Notes: generated by a model from the letters alone, not told the origin. DNA of 64,000 bases from Acidaminococcus fermentans DSM 20731 (GCF_000025305.1 NC_013740.1:1240001-1304000), one strand, 5' to 3'; shown: positions 1 to 7,755, counted from the stretch's first letter. Numbers and translations are program-made.

Positions 1-101
1 AATTTTATTACTCTCCTTATCCATACTGAATAAATGTGTTACTTTCAACCTTCACTGAACAACAAAACAAATTCAGTTTATGATCAGATATTTCGAAATA
101 C

Positions 102-2330
102 CTACTCCTCTATCCCCATCATCCCCGCAAACCACTGATACGTCTCCTCCAGTTTCCACTCCTTCGATTCCCTGGGAAAATACAAGAGCATCCCTTTGCG
201 GCTTCGGGTTAGAAGCACCCGGTACACGTTTTCCAGGACTTTTCTCAGATCCTTCAACCCTGGATTGGTGGCCTTGGGATCTACCACCCATTTTCCATTT
301 TGGATGTAGAAATCACCGATGAAGGAAACGATGGGAAATTCCAATTCGATCCCCTGGATCAGGAATTCTGATGCGCCCCGGGTCAGCTTGTAACTTTCTT
401 CATTATACCATTGATAGGCTTCGGTAGCCTTAACATAGCTGCCCCTATACTGGGGACCAAACATCCCTGGGATATGTCGAAGATGGGAGGAAACCACGAT
501 CCCCGTATGGTCTCCTGGATAGTTCTGCTGGACATAGGAAACGAAACCGGGGAGTTTCTTGGGGTCCCAGGCTCTCCAACATAGAAACCCTTTGGCCAGC
601 ATGTCCTGGTACGCCTTCCTGGCTTTGTCCATGTTGAGTTCCAAGATCGCTTCCACCCAAGGGCTTACGTTGATAAAGTCATGCCGGATGGATGTGGTGA
701 GCATCAATTCCGGGCTCACATGAAGGGTAGGAACACTGCTAAAAAGCTGTTTGTAAGAATCAGGAACATAGGCATTCCAATCACTTCTATTGGATAAGGC
801 ATCCACCCAAAGGGGCATGCCCGTTTCTTCGTGACGATGAATGGCCTGGCCATCTCCAATCAAGCACAAGATGGTCACCTTTCCATATTTCGCCGCAATC
901 CGGTCCCCCAGACGTAACAGCAGGGTGGCTTCGTTTTCTCCTGGTTCCTTGGTGTCCGTATCCCAGGCCCGTTGGGCTTCATCAAATACAATAATATGGT
1001 GCAAAGGAACCGTTACCCCATGGGCCAGGTATTTGAAGTCTTTCATGGACTGGATGTAGCTTCCGCCTTCTTTGTCCACCCCGTTGGTGGATAAGGTATG
1101 CTGCAGAATGTTGACCAGGGGATCATTTCCGGACAGGTAGATGGGTGTCAAGGTTTCCAGGTCATGGGCATGATCGTAGACGGTTTTCAGACCTACCAGG
1201 GTCTTCCCCGAGCCCGGGACGCCAGAAACAAAGATGATGCTTTTGGCAATAGAGGGATCCGCAATGACGGCATTGATGGAGTCTAGGGTCTCTTTAATAT
1301 CGCCTTCTCGGATGGTCTTGATATTGGGCAGGTCCCCTTCTTTGAAAAGCTGCAGAGTGGCATCGGCAATATTCTTCAATGGGTAGAAGGGAGAAGCAAT
1401 CCAATTGTACCATTCTTGTTCGGTCATGGGAACCTGGTCTTTTAGGGTGTTTAGAAGGGTGGACGTAAAGTTACCAGGATGCAACACATCCACCAGGTGA
1501 TGATTCCCTTCCGGGTCCACATGGGTATAAACCAGATGAGCTTCCACCTGCATCTCGTTCTTTTCCGTTTCGTAATGATAATGGGAAATGCTTTGCCGAT
1601 ACCCAGCAGCCTGGGCCACATCATCTTTGAGGATGGCCCTTTTTTCCTTAAATTCCAAGATGATCACCTTATCCCGGGAAAGGAGCAGTACGTCCGCACG
1701 CTTTTGGGAATCGGGCATCATATATTCAAAGGCCAGGGTAAAATTATCCAGTGCCGCATCGATAGGAAGATATTTTTGAAGGAACTCATAGCAATCGTAC
1801 CAGGAGCGATCGTTGGCCTCCCCTACTGAACAACCGCAGGTCTTTTCTACAAAATCATGACAAGCGGCCACAAACCCTTCTTGGGTGATTTCTTCCCGAA
1901 ATTCCTTCAAGGTTGTGACAAGAGCAGCTCTATCTTTAACTAGGTATTTCCGAAAAGCCGTCACCACAATCCGATCCGCCGGCAGCCAATCCACATCATC
2001 CAAGTCATCATAGGAAAGCCACTTTTTCGCTTCGTGTTCCAGCAAAGTCAGGTCGCCTTTTTCCACTTTGCAGATGAAGCACTCCATGGAGAGGTGAAAG
2101 GTGGGGTAGTCGTATTCCACCGTAGTGAGAGGCTGTTCCACCCGGATGTCCGTAGCCAGTTCTTCCCGGATTTCCCGTTTGATGGCCTGTTCCGGAGTTT
2201 CCCCTAGCTCGATCTTGCCTCCAGGGAATTCCCATCCGTCTTTGAATTCTCCATACCCCCGTTGGGTGGCCAGAACCTTATCCTGGTTGAGAATCAGCGC
2301 TGCCACAACCCGTACCGTTTTCAAAGCCAT
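102..2330 (-). CDS. NUDIX / PD-(D/E)XK / DUF2075 helicase fusion
   Basis: Three enzymatic parts lie in one 742-residue chain. Residues 1-130 are a MutT-like NUDIX domain: the Nudix box (37-59) is intact except that the usual Gly near its end is Ala. Residues 150-270 contain a PD-(D/E)XK nuclease-like signature (D213, E226, K228). Residues 355-735 are a DUF2075/Schlafen-type helicase with Walker A GVPGSGKT (370-377), Walker B DEAQ (450-453) and a C-terminal motif with TRSRKG. DUF2075 proteins are ATP-dependent helicase-like enzymes, often in defence contexts. A nucleotide-sensing or nucleotide-cleaving NUDIX domain joined to nuclease and helicase suggests antiphage function by inference. The ATG at 2330 has a purine-rich ribosome site (GAAGGGGAG). 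It stands alone, with no partner gene visible. Confidence 0.88.
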   Translation of the reverse strand: MALKTVRVVAALILNQDKVLATQRGYGEFKDGWEFPGGKIELGETPEQAIKREIREELATDIRVEQPLTTVEYDYPTFHLSMECFICKVEKGDLTLLEHEAKKWLSYDDLDDVDWLPADRIVVTAFRKYLVKDRAALVTTLKEFREEITQEGFVAACHDFVEKTCGCSVGEANDRSWYDCYEFLQKYLPIDAALDNFTLAFEYMMPDSQKRADVLLLSRDKVIILEFKEKRAILKDDVAQAAGYRQSISHYHYETEKNEMQVEAHLVYTHVDPEGNHHLVDVLHPGNFTSTLLNTLKDQVPMTEQEWYNWIASPFYPLKNIADATLQLFKEGDLPNIKTIREGDIKETLDSINAVIADPSIAKSIIFVSGVPGSGKTLVGLKTVYDHAHDLETLTPIYLSGNDPLVNILQHTLSTNGVDKEGGSYIQSMKDFKYLAHGVTVPLHHIIVFDEAQRAWDTDTKEPGENEATLLLRLGDRIAAKYGKVTILCLIGDGQAIHRHEETGMPLWVDALSNRSDWNAYVPDSYKQLFSSVPTLHVSPELMLTTSIRHDFINVSPWVEAILELNMDKARKAYQDMLAKGFLCWRAWDPKKLPGFVSYVQQNYPGDHTGIVVSSHLRHIPGMFGPQYRGSYVKATEAYQWYNEESYKLTRGASEFLIQGIELEFPIVSFIGDFYIQNGKWVVDPKATNPGLKDLRKVLENVYRVLLTRSRKGMLLYFPRESKEWKLEETYQWFAGMMGIEE

Positions 2331-2867
2331 CTCCCCTTCTCCCCGCAGTTACATTATAGTTTATTATACCATAGACAGTGTGCGAAATTTGGGACGGGAA
2401 GAAAAAAGAACCGTGACGGGAGCCTCCCCACCACGGTGTTTGTCCTTTCTGAGTGAACGTATGAGTGCTTACGAATATTAATTTACTTCTCTGAACGCCA
2501 GGGCGCCATTTTCTCCAAGATCCGCAGCATTTTAGGCGTTTTCCAAGTACACAATATGTATTAGTACCACATTTTATGAACCACTATATCTTGTGGTTAG
2601 TAGTAATACAGTAGTCATTTTCGTACACATGTTTGGTTATGCGCCCAGTTTATGCGGGTATTTAAAAACAGGTGTTCGTAGTGCCGTGGCAGATAAATAG
2701 TATTTTGATCATGGACACGAAACTCCCTTCTATGCCGAAATATGCCGAGTTAATGCGGTTTTGCCCGTTTCACCTGTTCACGGAGAAAAGGACATAATTT
2801 TGCAAAAAACGGCACAACTTTCCCCATTGTAGTAGTAAAAATGGTAGTAAAACGGGTTTTTCCTACT
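2331..2867. other. Long non-coding stretch upstream of the DUF2075 gene
   Basis: No supportable gene. It holds short hairpins (ACCACTATATCTTGTGGT near 2580-2597; GGTAGTA/TACTACC arms near 2841-2870). If transcription starts at the leftward promoter near 2905 it would form a leader of over 500 nt for the DUF2075 gene, but nothing recognisable as a riboswitch was seen. Confidence 0.4.
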
Positions 2868-2910
2868 ACCGAACTTTTTCTGGGGTGAAATTTTCTCTGT
2901 TATTATAGCA
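2868..2910 (-). promoter_or_regulatory. Repeated promoter-like fragment (TGCTATAAT)
   Basis: On the minus strand the segment reads TGCTATAAT followed by a CACCCCAGAAAAAGTTCGG block. The same block recurs near 6637-6690, and part of it near 53521-53550. The extended -10 is convincing; no good -35 is visible here. In the two longer copies this stretch is the end of a 21-22 codon ORF, so it may be a remnant of that element rather than a working promoter. Confidence 0.35.
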
Positions 2911-2916
2911 ATCAGG

Positions 2917-2960
2917 CAAGAAAAAAGCACCTGGCATTTTTGCTGGGTGCTTTTTTCTTG
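2917..2960 (-). terminator. Rho-independent terminator
   Basis: Strong hairpin: CAAGAAAAAAGCACC pairs with GGTGCTTTTTTCTTG, leaving T-runs on both strands. It lies 18 bp beyond the stop of the leftward gene ending at 2978 and closes that small operon. Confidence 0.8.
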
Positions 2961-2977
2961 CACATAATACAATCATC

Positions 2978-3226
2978 TTAATCCAATTGGGACACATCTA
3001 CCATTGGCAAAATTTCCTTCAAAGGACGTCCACTCACTATGAAATTATTCAATAAATCGTCCATGTCTTTAAATTCCTGAGCAGAGTCTTTGTATTTCCC
3101 ATATATATCTGTAGTAGCGGTAATGCTACCAGGGCCTTTTAACCCCGTATATATTGCAAACTGAAAATTTTCTAGGGAACAAACGACGTCTCCCAACATT
3201 TCATTTTCCAGTTCTTCTTTCGTCAT
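2978..3226 (-). CDS. Small acidic hypothetical protein (82 aa)
   Basis: Not recognised as a named family. Acidic, soluble, no signal peptide or membrane segment, no cysteine cluster. It is the last gene of a leftward run of four (4682 to 2978) with 10-30 bp gaps and is followed directly by a terminator. Size, acidity and company (Imm35-like and HTH genes) are typical of orphan immunity proteins, which is an inference from context only. A C-terminal 'LKEILPMVDVSQLD' resembles the C-terminal 'LTEIVPEIENLEL' of the gene at 4110-4682. Confidence 0.6.
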   Translation of the reverse strand: MTKEELENEMLGDVVCSLENFQFAIYTGLKGPGSITATTDIYGKYKDSAQEFKDMDDLLNNFIVSGRPLKEILPMVDVSQLD

Positions 3227-3239
3227 GGCCGACTACCTT

Positions 3240-3491
3240 TCAATTCAAATCATCCGTCACTACATGCCATTCTCCAAATGGCCATGGGTCAAAGAATTTA
3301 TGGGGATCTTGCTTAACTTCTCCTGTACTCTTAGACACTATATATGACTTTGGACCATATACCACCTCTCCAGGTTTAAAAATGGAAAAGGCAAAACTAT
3401 CTTCTGAATCAGCATATTTATGAAATTTAGTTCCCACATGGTTTTCGGCAATTTTCAAAGCTTCTCCTACGGTCATACTATTGTTGGTCAT
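3240..3491 (-). CDS. Imm35-like small protein (83 aa)
   Basis: An N-terminal helix (MTVGEALKIAENHV) is followed by a beta-rich part containing GEVVYGPKSYIVSKSTGEV. This resembles the Imm35/YrhB-type immunity fold, in which a displayed strand is followed by 'vdk.TGev'. If so it would neutralise a cognate polymorphic toxin by direct binding in the cytoplasm. No matching toxin is nearby, so it would be an orphan. The assignment is by eye; the coding call is firmer than the family call. Confidence 0.6.
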   Translation of the reverse strand: MTNNSMTVGEALKIAENHVGTKFHKYADSEDSFAFSIFKPGEVVYGPKSYIVSKSTGEVKQDPHKFFDPWPFGEWHVVTDDLN

Positions 3492-3521
3492 TTCACCAAA
3501 CCCCTTTTATCCAGCTATTTG

Positions 3522-4100
3522 CTACAAACCGATTTTATCTAAAAACTTTTGAAGGATAGATTTATGTTCTTTAGATTCAGGATAGGGGTTGTGGACACCA
3601 GGAAGCTGATTTTTCCTTACTATTTCTTGTTTTTCCTTTATAGAATCGTAAATTGGTCCTAAAGAGTCCTCAAAACTGCCCATAAAGAGATCTTCTGTTG
3701 CTTTCCACTCGGCTTTATCCCTATTACCCCATTCCTCCAAATACCAGCCGACTCGACCGGTCTTTTTCTCTACTTTTGGGAGTCCTCCGCCATACCATCG
3801 CCCAGAAAATACGAATCCACGCTCGGTTTCATAATAGTTCGTAATCAGGGCACCAGGCCATTCTAATTGGGCAAGCATATAAGCTTTATCAGCAGTAATG
3901 GCCCTCATCGGCCAAAAAAGGCGTTCCATGGCTTGCCTTGTCACAAGCCATGTATCTTGGATTTTATCTACTTCATCATCATGAAATTTGGGCTGATCTA
4001 AAGGCCCAGCGGTTATACATTTTAGTAAGCCTTCATACTTGATACCCCAGATAACAGAGGCTTCGGCCAAAGTCATAACGTCGTTGAGCATTTTCCTCAC
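3522..4100 (-). CDS. Helix-turn-helix domain protein (192 aa)
   Basis: The N-terminus (MTLAEASVIWGI, then TWLVTRQAMERLF) matches a small HTH module common in Firmicute accessory genes, where it recognises DNA or regulates toxin/immunity loci. The remaining ~130 residues are rich in Trp, Tyr and charged residues (VGWYLEEWGNRDKAEWKATEDLF) and are not recognised. The first methionine (MRKML) has an upstream GAGAGGTGAGGAAA site. It sits in the leftward operon between two other small unknowns. Confidence 0.7.
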   Translation of the reverse strand: MRKMLNDVMTLAEASVIWGIKYEGLLKCITAGPLDQPKFHDDEVDKIQDTWLVTRQAMERLFWPMRAITADKAYMLAQLEWPGALITNYYETERGFVFSGRWYGGGLPKVEKKTGRVGWYLEEWGNRDKAEWKATEDLFMGSFEDSLGPIYDSIKEKQEIVRKNQLPGVHNPYPESKEHKSILQKFLDKIGL

Positions 4101-4109
4101 CTCTCCGTT

Positions 4110-4682
4110 TTACAATTCCAGGTTTTCGATTTCGGGAACAATTTCCGTAAGACTTTTTCCATCAAAAAACGGTTTGTTCATAACCTCGTCTATGCTTGTC
4201 ATGGTTTCTGCCTTATCTCCATACCAAACATCGAACTCTTTATGAGAAAATGGATCTACTCCACAAGGAATTCCTTTATAGTCAAAAAGAACATGTTGAA
4301 TCAAAGAATTGATCCGGTATCTTAAATAGGCAGCCGTCGCAAGCAGATAATCCGTTTCCATCGTTAAAAACGGTCTTGTGTACCTTGTAGTTTCGATTTC
4401 CAGCCTGTCGTCTTTTTTATACAGAATCAAAACAATGGGCGGAACAACTGAATTATCCAGTAAATTCTTATCGTCGTCCTTGTTAGGTACATTATAGGGA
4501 GAGACAGGAGCCTGATAGACACGGCTTTCATAATTCTCGCTTACATGACATTTCTTTAATTTTTCTACTGAAAGGTTATGTTCTGCAAAGTATTTTTGAA
4601 TTACCTGATGTGCCTGGGGGTTCAAGTCATCCCACATTGTATCAATGGACAACCCATGTTTATGACAACGGTTTATGCTCAT
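4110..4682 (-). CDS. Hypothetical protein (190 aa)
   Basis: Unrecognised soluble protein beginning MSINRCHKHGL. I chose the ATG at 4682 because GGAGGTG lies just upstream and the promoter's TATAAT (4744-4749) overlaps any earlier start. The N-terminal CHKHG suggests a possible metal site, but no second Cys pair follows. First gene of the leftward operon 4682-2978. Its C-terminal motif LTEIVPEIENLEL resembles the 82-residue gene at the operon end. Confidence 0.65.
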   Translation of the reverse strand: MSINRCHKHGLSIDTMWDDLNPQAHQVIQKYFAEHNLSVEKLKKCHVSENYESRVYQAPVSPYNVPNKDDDKNLLDNSVVPPIVLILYKKDDRLEIETTRYTRPFLTMETDYLLATAAYLRYRINSLIQHVLFDYKGIPCGVDPFSHKEFDVWYGDKAETMTSIDEVMNKPFFDGKSLTEIVPEIENLEL

Positions 4683-4743
4683 ATTTGCCACACCTCCATC
4701 CTGTTCCTTTACCAACAGTCCCCTTACTTCTTGCTTTATGTTC

Positions 4744-4749
4744 ATTATA
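4744..4749 (-). promoter_or_regulatory. Minus-strand -10 (TATAAT) for the 4.7-kb operon
   Basis: TTTGCTATAATG on the minus strand is a good extended -10 (TGCTATAAT) with a weak -35. It reads into the gene starting at 4682 and lies at the edge of a dispersed-repeat copy. The ATP-grasp gene at 6147 has a similar arrangement. Confidence 0.55.
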
Positions 4750-4774
4750 GCAAATGACCTATCCAAAAATCCCG

Positions 4775-4965
4775 ACAGAAAAAGGCCCGCAATCAATTTG
4801 ACTGCGGGCCTGCTTTTTTACCCACTGGGCGGCCGGGGATGGGCTCCCCTGCGGGTAGCCCCTACACCGTTGGAGTCATGGACTTGTCCATCTGGCGGGG
4901 CACCGGTCCTGCGAGTCCTACGGCATCGTAATGGCTCAGCTGTGAAGGCCCAACATATCTTACTC
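4775..4965. repeat. Dispersed repeat, variant 2 (copy at 4.8 kb)
   Basis: It begins with GACAGAAAAAGGCCCGCA, forms a terminator hairpin (AGGCCCGCA at 4783-4791 with TGCGGGCCT at 4803-4811, then T6), and continues with a GC-rich part (GGCCGGGGATGGGCTCCCCT ... CATCTGGCGGGG ... CCTACGGCATCG). Related copies lie near 8.7 and 44.7 kb, and variant 1 copies at 6.2, 11.2 and 47.4 kb. The hairpin has T-runs on both strands and can terminate transcription in both directions. Confidence 0.75.
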
Positions 4966-5046
4966 TCATCTTCTCACCCCTATTTATCTTTATTGATCAG
5001 CATTTTATTTTTCTATAGGCAGCCAGCTTATATCAGAATTGGCAAA

Positions 5047-5337
5047 TCAACGATACCTTTCAACAAATGCCTCATAAAAATCACTGCGCTGGCCTAGATC
5101 TTCGATATCTGCATCAATGAAAGCCTGTAAATCTTTTTTCATCATTTCATAAAGATGCTGGGATACTAAAGGATCCGAATAGACAGTATGCACCATGTCA
5201 CCATATACACCACAAGTAATGGCATCATATCGTCTACAGCGTTCCAATGTTATGCGGCACGAATCTTCATACTCTTCATCCTGAAGAATGATTCCACCCT
5301 CTGAACCAATAATATCATTTTTAATTGACTTCCACAT
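5047..5337 (-). CDS. Hypothetical protein (96 aa)
   Basis: Not recognised. I start at MWKSIKNDIIG because GTAAGGGAGAAAATGAA precedes this ATG; an earlier in-frame Met lacks a ribosome site. Acidic, soluble, with a central CRITLERCRRYDAITCGVYG segment. It sits between a dispersed-repeat copy and an ATP-grasp gene on the same strand, and looks like cargo of the immunity-like array. Confidence 0.6.
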   Translation of the reverse strand: MWKSIKNDIIGSEGGIILQDEEYEDSCRITLERCRRYDAITCGVYGDMVHTVYSDPLVSQHLYEMMKKDLQAFIDADIEDLGQRSDFYEAFVERYR

Positions 5338-5406
5338 TTCATTTTCTCCCTTACTCGGTTCGCAAAAATAATTCATGATAGGCGGTTATTTCAACAGCTC
5401 AGATAT

Positions 5407-6147
5407 TTAAAAATCTTCATACTCATCCTTTGTCCCGGTCAATTCTGCCCAACGGGCTGCCAGGAGTTTTGCATAGTCAATATAAAACAGCCCGTAACTT
5501 CCCAGTGCATATCCATCATTGACTTCAATGAGTAGAGTTTTGTCCGTATCCGTCACACCAAAATCCAAAGAATAGCCGGCTGGCGCGGTTTTGTAATCCC
5601 GTACGGCCCTTTTGATGACTTCCGGATCCGGTATTTTCTCCCAGGTTCCCCGATAGTGTCTTGCATCCAGGATTTTGCCATAGCGGATAAAACAGCGCCA
5701 CTCTGTTACAAACCGGACGGGTTCCGAACACCACACAGGTACATCGTGCTCCCAGTTTCCGCAGCCGACCAGATCTTTGGGAGAACGGACCAGTACACCG
5801 GTGATTTCTTTATCAGCAATGGATTTGACGAATACAGGCCACTGTTCTGGATGGGAGTTAATGGTATTGATGGTGGATTTCCAGATTTTTCTTCCCAGAC
5901 AATATTCCAGCTCTGCCGGATAATCCAAGTCTGGATAGGAGAAACCCATTTCTTCCAAATGTTGCTGGACCGCTTCTACATAACCAACCAAAATATCTTC
6001 TGGCTCAGCCTGCCGCATTTCCAAGGGATTATGAAAGAAGCGGATTTCGGCCCCCAGTTCTTCAAACCCGCACATGGCCTCAAAAAAATTCTTGCTGGCA
6101 GGACGTTCCCCTTTGTGAGCCTGTATCCAAACTTTCATTTTGTTCAC
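5407..6147 (-). CDS. ATP-grasp domain protein, copy 1 (246 aa)
   Basis: Resembles the short ATP-grasp (DUF4343-like) proteins: MKVWIQAHKGERP at the start, a central FVKSIADKEITGVLVRSP that fits the lysine-containing nucleotide-binding strand, EWRCFIRYGKILDARHYRG, and a C-terminal LIEVNDGYALGSYGL with the E/N metal ligands. ATP-grasp enzymes ligate a carboxylate to an amine using ATP; the substrate is unknown. A near-identical copy lies at 10346-11086. It is preceded by its own promoter within a dispersed-repeat edge. Confidence 0.85.
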   Translation of the reverse strand: MNKMKVWIQAHKGERPASKNFFEAMCGFEELGAEIRFFHNPLEMRQAEPEDILVGYVEAVQQHLEEMGFSYPDLDYPAELEYCLGRKIWKSTINTINSHPEQWPVFVKSIADKEITGVLVRSPKDLVGCGNWEHDVPVWCSEPVRFVTEWRCFIRYGKILDARHYRGTWEKIPDPEVIKRAVRDYKTAPAGYSLDFGVTDTDKTLLIEVNDGYALGSYGLFYIDYAKLLAARWAELTGTKDEYEDF

Positions 6148-6221
6148 TTCCTTTACTTTCTGGTGATGCCCAAATCTTTCTTATTTTCAGTATATCATAT
6201 GACCTGTGCAAAAAAGCGGAC

Positions 6222-6480
6222 AGAAAAAGGCCCACAATCTTCTCAAGACTGCAGACCTGCTTTTTTGCCCCCTGGGCGGACCTGGCGACGGGCTCCCCTG
6301 ACGGGTAGCCCCTACGGAATGATATCGTACAGTACGTGATATGCGTAGGGACGACCCATAAGGCGTCCGTTCCCAGGTCTGTAAGCAGGCGGATCACCGA
6401 TCGGCCCCTACGGCATTGCAAAAGATCATTGGACCCACACCGTCCTGCTCTGCACTCTTCGCTCTTCCTTCATTCAACCC
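6222..6480. repeat. Dispersed repeat, variant 1 (copy at 6.2 kb)
   Basis: Terminator-like hairpin (GGCCCACAATC...GACTGCAGACC, T6), then TGGGCGGACCTGGCGACGGG, a large palindrome centred on GATATCGTACAGTACGTGAT, then CCCAGGTCTGTAAGC and CTACGGCATTGCAAAAGATC. Closely matches 11158-11425 and 47362-47600. The adjoining sequence (about 6184-6222) carries the leftward promoter of ATP-grasp copy 1 (TATACT as -10). Confidence 0.85.
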
Positions 6481-6481
6481 C

Positions 6482-6617
6482 TCACGCCTTATTAGGAAAC
6501 TGGATCACTTTGGGCTGGCTCTCTCCCACCTGCTCCAGTTCTTTCCGGACGTTTTCCATCTCCTTCTGCTGCCGGGCCTGGATGAGTGCCACTTCTTTCT
6601 GGGCGTCATCGAACTTA
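6482..6617 (-). pseudogene. Integrase 3'-end fragment
   Basis: About 135 bp matching the 3' end of the integrase gene at 11425-12717 (on the plus strand CACGCCTTATTAGGAAAC through GGGCGTCATCGAACTT). It encodes the C-terminal tail only and has no catalytic residue. It marks a past recombination or deletion that removed the rest of the gene. Confidence 0.85.
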
Positions 6618-6680
6618 TTGAACCCGGCCTTGACATTTTCCTACTACCGAACTTTTTCTGGGGTGAATTTTTCTCTGCTA

Positions 6681-6746
6681 TTATAGCAGAAAAGCCACAC
6701 ACTCAACCAGACCTCTCTGGAGAAGACCCAATGCTATGTCATTCAT
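6681..6746 (-). CDS. Putative 21-residue peptide MNDIALGLLQRGLVECVAFL..
   Basis: A very short ORF with an excellent ribosome site (AAAAGGAGGGGACC-ATG). It encodes a mostly hydrophobic peptide ending VECVAFLL. A second copy at 53537-53605 encodes a 22-residue version with the same ribosome site, three substitutions and an added C-terminal Ser. Conservation of frame, start and site suggests a real small protein, perhaps a membrane-active or leader peptide. It ends inside the palindrome TCTGCTATTATAGCAGA. Confidence 0.4.
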   Translation of the reverse strand: MNDIALGLLQRGLVECVAFLL

Positions 6747-6770
6747 GGTCCCCTCCTTTTCAGGCATAAG

Positions 6771-6799
6771 AAAAGCCCGCTGCCGGGGCAGGGGGCTTA
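6771..6799 (-). terminator. Terminator between the 56-aa gene and the 21-aa ORF
   Basis: AAGCCCGCTGCC pairs with GGCAGGGGGCTT; on the minus strand it is followed by CTTTTCTTAT. It overlaps the stop of the gene at 6797. The same hairpin occurs at 53630-53659. Confidence 0.7.
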
Positions 6800-6967
6800 T
6801 GAAACATAAATTATTCTTTTTATGTCTTCCTTTGAAATTTCTATCTGATCCTCTATTTCAGGGCTCTCATAAGGTTCCATCAAGAAATCTCCGTTAGGAA
6901 ATTCGTGAAGCAAGCACCCTTTTCTCCCATTCTTTAGTTCTACACAATCTAACTCTTTTGCCTTCAT
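6797..6967 (-). CDS. DUF4926-like small protein (56 aa)
   Basis: Begins MKAKELDCVELKNGRKGC and continues LLHEFPNGDFLMEPYESP. The pattern 'vELkdGrkG.vve.f.nG...vE' resembles DUF4926, a small beta-barrel protein often next to DUF6883 toxin-like domains. Ribosome site GGAGGGGAAGCC; the start ATG overlaps the upstream stop (ATGA), so it was translationally coupled to the DUF6883-like gene. Probably the immunity half of a toxin/immunity pair whose toxin half is now broken. Confidence 0.6.
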   Translation of the reverse strand: MKAKELDCVELKNGRKGCLLHEFPNGDFLMEPYESPEIEDQIEISKEDIKRIIYVS

Positions 6968-7345
6968 GGCTTCCCCTCCTTAATTTCAGGTTTTAAATAA
7001 GAAGATGTTAGACGTGGCTTTATTGAACCATTATCTATAATCCACCCGGTTGTTAGCAAAATCCTGTTATTTTGCAAATCAGTAACAAAGAAATTAGCGC
7101 CATATTATGGCCTTGTTCGTTTATTCCTCTATCCTCAAACTTAGCATTAATAATATTTTGACCTATCAAATCATCAAGCTTTTTATAGACACTTTGAGTA
7201 TACCCTAAATATTTTTCAAAAGCAACTGCGTTTGGCCCCCTGATAGATGATCCTTATTCAAACAATAATCATATAACTTTTCTTTAGCTATAACGAGATT
7301 TTCAGGATTCGCAAATAATCTTGCAATCTCATCGCTTTCTCAGGA
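6964..7345 (-). pseudogene. DUF6883-like toxin-domain remnant
   Basis: Three reading-frame segments align in order to one domain: FANPENLVIAKEKLYDYCLN, then PNAVAFEKYLGYTQSVYKKL, then TGWIIDNGSIKPRLTSSYLK ending in TGA. At least two frameshifts separate them, and a further stop lies upstream, so no full protein can be made. The pattern (KL.DYLLN..H, FE..LGYT, GWii..G...PRLTSaY) is that of DUF6883, a C-terminal domain of polymorphic or CDI-type toxins. The rest of the toxin is missing. Confidence 0.6.
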
Positions 7346-7488
7346 AACTCTGCCCCGCTGCCATTCCTTTTCCCCTTTTAATGTGTATGAGTTTACAGCA
7401 GATGCACTTGCTGCATGGCTTCGTAAAATTCCTTGCAAATATGCCCAAACCGTGGTAATTTTGTTAAAAAAAGAAGGAGCCCTGGAAT

Positions 7489-7686
7489 ATGTTTCCGATA
7501 AATAGATGTAGGTGTTGTAAGCATTATGTGGTTTATCCGCGGGAAGATATGCGGGGATGTCCCTACTGTGATGCATTTCCAAAAGGGATTCCTTTTGATA
7601 TTTTTACCGAAAAAGTGAAGCATGATAAACCGTATCCAGGCGATCATGGGATTCAATACGAACCAGCGCATCCAGAAGCTGAATAA
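7489..7686 (+). CDS. Cys-rich small protein (65 aa)
   Basis: Contains CRCCKHYVVY then MRGCPYCDAFPKGIP and a conserved-looking tail PYPGDHGIQYEPAHPEAE. The cysteine pairs suggest a small zinc ribbon. I recognise the pattern as a widespread short hypothetical family in Firmicute accessory regions; function unknown. AGAAGGAG precedes the ATG by 9 nt and a terminator follows at once. It is on the opposite strand to its left-hand neighbours, as a self-contained single-gene unit. Confidence 0.7.
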   Translation: MFPINRCRCCKHYVVYPREDMRGCPYCDAFPKGIPFDIFTEKVKHDKPYPGDHGIQYEPAHPEAE

Positions 7687-7696
7687 AATCTAATAG

Positions 7697-7730
7697 AAAG
7701 CACCTGGCAGAAATGCCTGGTGCTTTTTTC
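7697..7730 (+). terminator. Terminator after the 65-aa gene
   Basis: GCACCTGGCA / TGCCTGGTGC hairpin with loop GAAA and a run of T (TTTTTT), starting 11 bp after the stop. Confidence 0.8.
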
Positions 7731-7755
7731 ATGCCTGAAATAATGGGCTGACCCC

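Larger units (their letters stand above)
5400..6617. repeat. Segmental duplication, left copy
   Basis: This block (ATP-grasp gene, its promoter, variant-1 dispersed repeat, and the last ~135 bp of an integrase gene) is repeated at about 10339-11559 with only scattered substitutions. The offset is constant at 4939-4942 bp. In this copy similarity to the integrase stops at ATCGAACTT (about 6617). Confidence 0.9.

Noticed and set aside
88-99. Palindrome TATTTCGAAATA at the DUF2075 3' end as a terminator or operator
   Set aside because: Only 12 bp, no loop or T-run, at the window edge; likely chance.
4683-4796. A longer N-terminus for the 4110-4682 gene beginning at 4796
   Set aside because: The extra codons overlap the promoter's TATAAT and the repeat hairpin, while the ATG at 4682 has GGAGGTG upstream.
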